Shown here: in pieces, positions 23,866-28,079 of the stretch
Position numbering within the stretch: position 1 is the first letter of the stretch
Layout of the letters: the number at the start of each line of letters is the position of its first letter
Translations under genes and position numbers: made by a program
Notes under the pieces: generated by a model
What the model was told of the DNA's origin: nothing
The model's database searches: none
What the model saw: only the letters and a program-made list of their open reading frames with translations
Source of the DNA: JBAZWE01 sp041658605
Lineage (GTDB): Bacteria > Actinomycetota > Thermoleophilia > BMS3ABIN01
NCBI GenBank assembly: GCA_041658605.1
Contig: JBAZZU010000028.1
Coordinates: forward strand, 1-28,079
Reading direction: 5' to 3'
DNA length: 28,079 nt

Positions 23866-24309
23866 TCAGGAAAACCCCTCGGTGAGGAAATACCAGCCGG
23901 CGCTGCTGAGCCAGAGTGCCGTCACAGCAGCGAGCAGCAGCGACCCCAGCAGCGGCAGCCGCGCATACTGGCGGGTGAAGACGCGCGCGATCATGATCTT
24001 GCCCATTATGAGCATCAATACCGTGACTCCGAACAGTGAATGGGCGATCACGCGCACAGGTCCGCTCTTCGGAAGCCCGAGAACAAAAACACAGTTATAA
24101 GCGACGAACAAAATAATTATCAGCGCCGCGTAACCCTGAAAATGATGCAGCTTCGTGGCCTGTACACGGGTGTATGACGAAAAGACGCCGATCCGGCCGC
24201 GCGCCACGCCGATGACAAGCGCCTGCAGCGCCGCCATGCCAAGCAGCAGCGTAGCCAGCACGCTCTTTCCGAAAAACGTCAGCTCCAGCGCCCCGCCGTT
24301 CCTGAACAT
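23866..24309 (-). CDS. Four-helix membrane protein (DUF6529/cytochrome b561-like), unknown function
   Basis: A 147-residue protein with about four transmembrane helices (SVLATLLLGMAALQALVIGVA, YAALIIILFVAYNCVFVLGL, VIAHSLFGVTVLMLIMGKIMIA and LLGSLLLAAVTALWLSSAGWYFL). His residues in KLHHFQGY and IAHSLFG lie near helix ends, as in small haem-binding membrane proteins. I recall similar proteins under DUF6529, but no activity is known to me. AAGGGGG lies five bases before the ATG. It starts nine bases after the permease-YHS gene, so the two form an operon, which suggests a shared metal- or haem-related membrane role. Confidence 0.7.
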   Translation of the reverse strand: MFRNGGALELTFFGKSVLATLLLGMAALQALVIGVARGRIGVFSSYTRVQATKLHHFQGYAALIIILFVAYNCVFVLGLPKSGPVRVIAHSLFGVTVLMLIMGKIMIARVFTRQYARLPLLGSLLLAAVTALWLSSAGWYFLTEGFS

Positions 24310-24318
24310 CGAGCCCCC

Positions 24319-24969
24319 TTACGAATATTTATCCGGTTCTTCCATGAAACTGTGCCTGCATTCTTCCGAGGAGAAATAGTATACCCTGCCGCCGTGAGTA
24401 TACGTATATACCGCGTCCTGCATCTCCATCTCCATACCACAAACCGGATCCATGACCTTCTCGTGGTGCACAATCCTCTCGTTATAGAGTATGCCGTCGG
24501 CCTCGATCGAATCGCCCAGCTTCAGGCCGTTCGTCTTCATCGTGACCTTATCGGCGACCATGCCCCCCTGTCCCGGATCGCTGCTGCCCTCTTCCATCTT
24601 CCAGGGGCCGCCGATGCCGCCCGGTTGATAGCCCACCAGGATCAGGCTGTTCTTCTTTCCGTTGATGTCAACAAGAGTCGTCCTCGATGTAAGCGGCCAG
24701 ACTTCCGATACGCCCTCCACCTTCTCCAGCTCGCCTATCAACGAGGCCGGCACGACCGAAAAGGAATGGAGCATGTCGGGAGAGCCGGCCTGCGCCACCC
24801 ACAGGTCCGCGTCAACGTTATCCACGTAAGCCGACATCTGCCTCAGGGAGCCGTTGTAAACAGCCAGGAGCACGATGATGAGAAGGATGGCGACGGCCAC
24901 GCCGCCTACGCTTATCAGCAGACGGGTGATGTCCGAAAAAAGGTTGCGCCTTGCGACTGATACTCTCAA
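24319..24969 (-). CDS. Truncated MacB/DevC-like permease N-terminus fused to a YHS metal-binding domain
   Basis: A 216-residue hybrid. Residues 1-165 match the start of an ABC-type permease of the MacB/FtsX family: VARRNLFSDITRLL, one transmembrane helix (about 17-38) and the extracytoplasmic core (YVDNVDADLWVAQAGSPDM, LILVGYQPGGIGGPWK, GLKLGDSI). The remaining core and the three C-terminal helices are missing. Residues 172-216 are a complete YHS domain (MDPVCGM with Cys177, YTYTHGGRVYYFSSEECRHSF with Cys204), a small metal-binding module. It cannot be a working permease by itself. The TTG start has GGAG six bases upstream. The junction is in frame without stops, so this is a gene fusion and not a frameshift at the end. 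The next gene is only nine bases on. Confidence 0.75.
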   Translation of the reverse strand: MRVSVARRNLFSDITRLLISVGGVAVAILLIIVLLAVYNGSLRQMSAYVDNVDADLWVAQAGSPDMLHSFSVVPASLIGELEKVEGVSEVWPLTSRTTLVDINGKKNSLILVGYQPGGIGGPWKMEEGSSDPGQGGMVADKVTMKTNGLKLGDSIEADGILYNERIVHHEKVMDPVCGMEMEMQDAVYTYTHGGRVYYFSSEECRHSFMEEPDKYS

Positions 24970-25198
24970 ACAGGGCTCCGGTCTGTCGGTTCAAGAGAAC
25001 GCGGCTCGACTAATTGCAGGACATGTCTGTGCATCATACCCCGATGACCGGAAGTGGAATCCGGATCACACAAGTGGGGCATCGATAAACCGGAGATTCT
25101 GTAGGGTAAACGGGAATCCTTCAGGAAAACAAAAAAAGCGCCACCCACCATCAGCATCCCGTGTTCCAGGAGCCGGTGCGGACTAACAGCCGAAGCTG

Positions 25199-25501
25199 CT
25201 AATGCATCGCCATATGGCGGGATTTCGCAAAGCGGCGGCGGTCCGCGCCGTCAAACCCGTTCTCGCCCAGCCGCCGGTCGACGATGACCTCTTTCTCCAG
25301 CTCTCCGCGCTCCTGCCAGCGAGTCATCATCATCTCCGCCAGCTCCCAGGCGTTCGACTCCTGACCGTTGATGACGACCAGCGTCTGGTTCTCCTGCCTG
25401 ATCTCGGCAAAGCGACGTTCACAATACGCGCACTCGGCCAGGACCTCGGGAGAACTGGTGTGATTCTTCTTTCCACAATATGGGCACTCTACGGCTTCCA
25501 T
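25199..25501 (-). CDS. Zinc-ribbon protein of unknown function
   Basis: A 100-residue protein with two CxxC pairs at the N-terminus (VECPYCGKKNH and LAECAYCERRF), forming a probable four-Cys zinc ribbon over residues 5-30. A short strand (TLVVINGQ) and charged helices rich in Glu, Arg and Trp follow. AAGGAGGG sits seven bases before the ATG, one of the best ribosome sites in the window. It precedes the permease-YHS gene by about 230 bases on the same strand; no gene is visible in the gap. It could bind nucleic acid or a protein partner, but the sequence does not show which. Confidence 0.75.
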   Translation of the reverse strand: MEAVECPYCGKKNHTSSPEVLAECAYCERRFAEIRQENQTLVVINGQESNAWELAEMMMTRWQERGELEKEVIVDRRLGENGFDGADRRRFAKSRHMAMH

Positions 25502-25671
25502 GGTTACCCTCCTTAAACCCTCGCAGCATTAAACATCGCTCCTATCTTTATTTTACCCCCTTGCGCGGTATTTAGATATACATGCTGGTTGGAATTTTCA
25601 CCCAAATTGCAGGATATTCATGCGTGCCGGGCGAAGATAGCCGGGAATTGAGAAGACCTCGCTCAACGCAA

Positions 25672-26745
25672 ATGACACGCATGTTCTCCGACATGTCTAC
25701 ATGGCATGCGATGGCCGCGCTGTGCGGCTGCGCGCTCATCGCGCTCCTGCTTTCCGGATGCGGCGAAGAGCCTGTCGTCGTGACTTCCGAGACGCCTGAC
25801 GTCTCTATCGCCCCCCCCTATAATCGCCAGCAGATCGCGAATTTCAGAGGTATCGCGGAACCACGCAGCGACGCGTGGGAGGAACTGGTGCGTGACCTGC
25901 CGCGCCTTCAGGCGGACGGTATCAACACCGCCATGATCAGTCCTCCGGTCCTGATCAGCCAGCGTGCCGGCGGGAAGCCCAGGGTAGGCCTTGAGGGTTC
26001 GGCGGGCTCGGCCCCTGGAAATATCGAGGACCTGCACAGGGCAGGGATAGCGGTATTCCTGGCCCCGACTACAACCATGGCAGGGTTTCCGCCCCAGGTC
26101 GAACCGACCGATGCGACCATGAGCCACCTCAATGAAGATACAATCCGCTGGGCGACCACGGCCGAGCAGACCCAGTCAGAGCTTTTTTCGCCTCTAAGCC
26201 AGTTCAACCTCGCACTGGGAACCGAGACGGCCGGCCGCTGGTCGTCGCAGATCCTGCCCCAGATTCGCGAGATATATCACGGTGACGTGGTTGCCATGGT
26301 CGTACCCGACATGGCCGGTTACCACGCCACGGGCACAGCCCACGATTTCGAGCTGTTGAACTATACGGGCTACGATTACCTTCTGGTTGATCTCTTTCCG
26401 GCCGAGGATCCATTCAGCCAGGACCGGTTCGATTTCCAGGTCAGTGATGTCATCCTTCGCGCGATCGCGATCGCGCAGCGGGACGGCCTTAAGGGTGTCA
26501 TGATCCAGTGTGGCGCCTGGCGCGAAGCGGCAGGCGCCGACACCGTTGTAGGCCCGCAACTGGGAGAGGAAGGTCAGGCAAGGGTAACAGGCAGGGTGCT
26601 CGAATTGACTTCACCGCAGAAATATCCCCAGGTAAAGGGCGTGTTCTTCCATGGCTGGACGCTGCCCGGGCGGGGCGCGAGGGATTTCGCGGTGGAGCAG
26701 ACGCTAAGGAATGCCTTCGGAGAAATGAGTAAAACCGCTCCCTAG
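25672..26745 (+). CDS. Lipoprotein with probable TIM-barrel (glycoside-hydrolase-like) domain
   Basis: Predicted exported lipoprotein. The hydrophobic signal ends in LLLSGC; with the start at 25672 the lipid-anchored Cys is residue 30. Other ATGs at 25681 and 25693 also fit and none has a good ribosome site; the frame is open back to 25582. The mature part alternates helices and hydrophobic strands as in (beta/alpha)8 barrels: LQADGINTAMIS, AGIAVFLAPTT, GDVVAMVVPDMAGY, YDYLLVDLFPAEDP, GLKGVMIQCGAW, VKGVFFHGWTLPG. The pattern recalls GH113/GTA-like glycosidase barrels. Catalytic acids cannot be named safely. It stands alone before the stress protein gene. Confidence 0.7.
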   Translation: MTRMFSDMSTWHAMAALCGCALIALLLSGCGEEPVVVTSETPDVSIAPPYNRQQIANFRGIAEPRSDAWEELVRDLPRLQADGINTAMISPPVLISQRAGGKPRVGLEGSAGSAPGNIEDLHRAGIAVFLAPTTTMAGFPPQVEPTDATMSHLNEDTIRWATTAEQTQSELFSPLSQFNLALGTETAGRWSSQILPQIREIYHGDVVAMVVPDMAGYHATGTAHDFELLNYTGYDYLLVDLFPAEDPFSQDRFDFQVSDVILRAIAIAQRDGLKGVMIQCGAWREAAGADTVVGPQLGEEGQARVTGRVLELTSPQKYPQVKGVFFHGWTLPGRGARDFAVEQTLRNAFGEMSKTAP

Positions 26746-26835
26746 GGGATATATTTATACGACAGGACCGATGCAGATCGAAGATCGGTCCGGTCCGCGA
26801 CATGTACTTGCGGAAAACAATCAGGAGGAAGTCAC

Positions 26836-27282
26836 ATGATGAGGAAGATACTCGTACCCACGGATGGTTCTGAAAGGGCCGAACAGGCGGCTGATTTCGC
26901 CATAGAGCTGGCGTCAGCAGTGGGCGCCTCGCTGTTATTCTTCAATGTCGTCGACGAGATCGCACCCGCATACGCATACGAGCTAGAAACCGGCGCCAGC
27001 CTCGACATCGTCGAACTCGATGAAGAGCGGCGCAAGTACGCCGAGTCAGCCGTCGCGCGAATGGTGGACAGGGCCAAGGCCGCCGGTGCGGACTCCGAAG
27101 GAAAGGTAGTCGAAGGCCACCCCTGGCAGGAGATTCTCAAGGAGGCCGACAGCTCCGGCGTGGACCACATCGTCATGGGCTCCCACGGCAGGCGCGCCCT
27201 GGCGGCGGCCGTGCTCGGCAACGTCACCATCAACGTCATCCACGGATCGAAGATTCCCGTGACCGTTATCCCGGGGAAGTAG
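26836..27282 (+). CDS. Universal stress protein (UspA family)
   Basis: A single-domain cytoplasmic USP of 148 residues. The opening strand KILVPTDGSERAEQAADFAIELA and the C-terminal ATP-binding loop DHIVMGSHGRRALAAAVLGNVTINVI (GSHG...GNVT) fit the ATP-binding subgroup. GKVVEGHPWQEILKEA is the usual penultimate segment. AGGAGG lies eight bases before the first ATG; a second ATG follows immediately. These proteins help survival under starvation, oxidative or energy stress. It is monocistronic by position, followed by convergent tRNA-Asp. Confidence 0.93.
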   Translation: MMRKILVPTDGSERAEQAADFAIELASAVGASLLFFNVVDEIAPAYAYELETGASLDIVELDEERRKYAESAVARMVDRAKAAGADSEGKVVEGHPWQEILKEADSSGVDHIVMGSHGRRALAAAVLGNVTINVIHGSKIPVTVIPGK

Positions 27283-27303
27283 GCGCGGAAAAAGCGGGAA
27301 ACG

Positions 27304-27330
27304 AAAAGACCACCCCCTCTGCAGGGATGG
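27304..27330 (-). terminator. Likely terminator of tRNA-Asp
   Basis: On the minus strand a 7-bp stem, CCATCCC with GGGGTGG (one G-T pair), encloses a TGCAGAG loop and is followed by TCTTTTC. It starts about 15 bases past the tRNA-Asp 3' end. Confidence 0.6.
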
Positions 27331-27345
27331 CCTCGATCGAAAAAA

Positions 27346-27423
27346 TGGCGGGAGCGACGGGACTCGAACCCGCGACCTCCGGCGTGACAGGCCGGCGCTC
27401 TAAACCGACTGAGCTACGCCCCC
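27346..27423 (-). tRNA. tRNA-Asp (GTC), CCA encoded
   Basis: On the minus strand a cloverleaf of 78 bases: acceptor GGGGGCG pairs with CGCTCCC (one G-U), the D arm holds AGCTCAGTCGG, the anticodon stem-loop CCGGCCTGTCACGCCGG has GTC in its loop, the T arm holds GGGTTCGAGTCCC, and discriminator G is followed by CCA. All arms pair. Confidence 0.96.
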
Positions 27424-27512
27424 GTGCCAAGGGTACATTCTACGATGTTACGTGCGATATAGACAAACCGCGGGTGAAATTAACCGAAATCATGCTTGAC
27501 ACATCATGTCAT

Positions 27513-27541
27513 AAAAACAGCGGCCCCCTTGCGGGGGACGC
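27513..27541 (-). terminator. Terminator after the RiPP precursor gene
   Basis: On the minus strand CCCCC-GCAA-GGGGG, extended by GCG/CGC after one mismatch, is followed by TGTTTTTAT. It lies about 100 bases past the precursor stop and before tRNA-Asp, so it would end a short, single-gene precursor transcript. Confidence 0.7.
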
Positions 27542-27643
27542 GTATTATTGAATCATGCTATCTTGCCTGCCACTTGCCTGAGATCTTATTCTCCCACGAT
27601 TACTTCGCCGCAGGCGTTAATTTCCGCTCGATCCGGGAAAATC

Positions 27644-27841
27644 CTAGCGATTGTGCCCGTTGCCGTTCCCGTTGCCGTGCGAACAATGACCGTAACCGTT
27701 CCCGTTGCCATTGCCGTTGCTGTGAGTATCAAAAATGGCACTGCACTGCCAGTCAGCGGTAATATTTAGCAGGTTGCCGAATTTCTCAAACGCCGGTGCT
27801 TCGTATGCTTCTTTCTTTTCTCTTGAATATTCCCGCTCCAT
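27644..27841 (-). CDS. Lasso-type RiPP precursor peptide with Asn-Gly repeat tail
   Basis: A 65-residue peptide starting at the ATG at 27841, with AAGGGGA about eight bases upstream (an in-frame TTG precedes the ATG). The N-terminal half is a charged leader with Tyr13-x2-Pro16-x-Phe18-x3-Gly22-x5-Thr28, the YxxPxLxxxGxxxxxT pattern bound by the RRE domain of lasso-peptide biosynthesis, with Phe for Leu. If Thr28 is the penultimate leader residue, the core begins at Asp30 and has Asp38 at core position 9, a ring-closing position in lasso peptides. The core has Cys33 and Cys53 and two Asn-Gly blocks around a YGHCSHG centre. No cyclase, protease or transporter is visible, but the window ends just upstream. 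Another RRE-guided class is possible. Confidence 0.68.
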   Translation of the reverse strand: MEREYSREKKEAYEAPAFEKFGNLLNITADWQCSAIFDTHSNGNGNGNGYGHCSHGNGNGNGHNR

Positions 27842-27876
27842 CAATGCTTCCCCTTATCCGTTGAACCGATTGTCCC

Positions 27877-27904
27877 GTACTATCCTTTTAAGGCCCCCCG
27901 TCAA
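27877..27904 (-). promoter_or_regulatory. Candidate promoter of the RiPP precursor gene
   Basis: On the minus strand TTGACG and TAGTAC are separated by 16 bases, ending about 35 bases before the precursor ATG. The -35 matches five of six positions; the -10 is weak. If real, the precursor has its own transcript separate from the reading frame upstream. Confidence 0.35.
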
Positions 27905-27925
27905 TCCCACTTCCGCGGATATCAG

Positions 27926-27939
27926 CCTGATATATCAGG
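27926..27939. promoter_or_regulatory. 14-bp perfect palindrome upstream of the RiPP precursor
   Basis: CCTGATATATCAGG is fully symmetric, just upstream of the candidate promoter, and contains the stop codon of the partial upstream frame. Its position would suit an operator. Evidence is symmetry and location only. Confidence 0.35.
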
Positions 27940-28079
27940 GTACGATTTGACGATTTTTCTGTCTATCAGGGAATTCCCCCTTATTCGCCCTCCTTAAATC
28001 GGCATTTACCCGCTGAAAATCAAGCAGCAGATCAGGATTGTAGTTGCGCGCCGGATGGAAAAACGAGGAGTGAAACCGT
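27935..28079 (-). CDS. Possible C-terminal end of an unidentified protein (cut by window)
   Basis: On the minus strand a frame is open from the window edge (first full codon at 28078) for 47 codons to a TGA at 27935-27937. The peptide (beginning RFHSSFFHPARNYNPD and ending NRQIVP) looks protein-like, with balanced charged and hydrophobic residues, and it runs toward the RiPP precursor about 95 bases away. I do not recognise a family from this short stretch. It could be a maturation or tailoring enzyme of the RiPP locus, an unrelated gene, or a chance open frame. Confidence 0.4.
   Translation of the reverse strand, partial: RFHSSFFHPARNYNPDLLLDFQRVNADLRRANKGEFPDRQKNRQIVP

Noticed and set aside
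24352..24960. Plus-strand open frame of 202 codons opposite the permease-YHS fusion
   Set aside because: His/Arg-rich antisense translation without a ribosome site; the opposite strand has recognisable permease and YHS motifs.
24966..25157. Minus-strand open frame of 63 codons between the zinc-ribbon and permease-YHS genes
   Set aside because: No ribosome site, no motif, and it overlaps the start region of the downstream gene.
27644..27735. CRISPR-like or satellite repeat suggested by the alternating GGCAAC/GGGAAC units
   Set aside because: The units are in-frame Asn-Gly codons of the precursor peptide and vary at the third base; there are no spacers.

Overview
The window is about 28 kb of gene-dense, GC-rich bacterial chromosome (roughly 60% GC by eye), with short intergenic gaps, strong GGAGG-type ribosome sites and several TTG/GTG starts. 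NuoN, FixABCX-type ETF genes, a CxxDxxC ferredoxin, rubrerythrin- and encapsulated-ferritin-like proteins and a selenocysteine candidate suggest an anaerobic or facultative, quinone-using bacterium. A deep-branching Actinomycetota-type lineage fits, but nothing here proves the phylum.

Layout. 1-4930: 3' end of nuoN, rmuC, a beta-propeller lipoprotein on the minus strand, and a rubrerythrin-like protein. 5059-8683 (minus): a likely operon of an alpha-ketoglutarate-semialdehyde-type aldehyde dehydrogenase, a flavin reductase, an FAH-family sugar-acid dehydratase-like enzyme and a small lipoprotein; the two catabolic enzymes resemble the end of a Weimberg-type oxidative sugar-acid pathway. 8842-10017: a GAF-GGDEF protein with a clear terminator. 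10272-11726: tRNA-Phe, an AT-richer membrane acyltransferase gene, then a degenerate copy of the tRNA-Phe 3' half, which looks like the scar of an integrated mini-island. 11850-13444: a DUF2130 nuclease-like protein and a YggT protein. 13613-16667: glycerate 2-kinase followed by adenine deaminase (minus).

16750-17949 (minus) holds one of the two most interesting loci: a glutaredoxin-thioredoxin reductase fusion whose first glutaredoxin active-site cysteine codon is an in-frame TGA, followed at a suitable distance by a hairpin with GU in its loop. It is best read as a selenoprotein. Next come a cupredoxin lipoprotein, a monocluster ferredoxin and an orphan STAS protein.

19693-23444 is a translationally coupled fixA/B/C/X-like operon moving electrons between NADH, ferredoxin and quinone. 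23576-25501 holds a minimal encapsulated-ferritin-like protein, a four-helix membrane protein, an unusual permease-YHS fusion and a zinc-ribbon protein. 25672-27282 holds a TIM-barrel-like lipoprotein and a universal stress protein.

The right edge has tRNA-Asp and the second highlight: a 65-residue peptide gene (27644-27841, minus) whose leader carries the YxxPxFxxxGxxxxxT signature of lasso-type RiPP precursors and whose tail is an Asn-Gly repeat. It has its own candidate promoter and terminator. No maturation enzymes are visible before the window ends; only the 3' end of another minus-strand reading frame is seen upstream.
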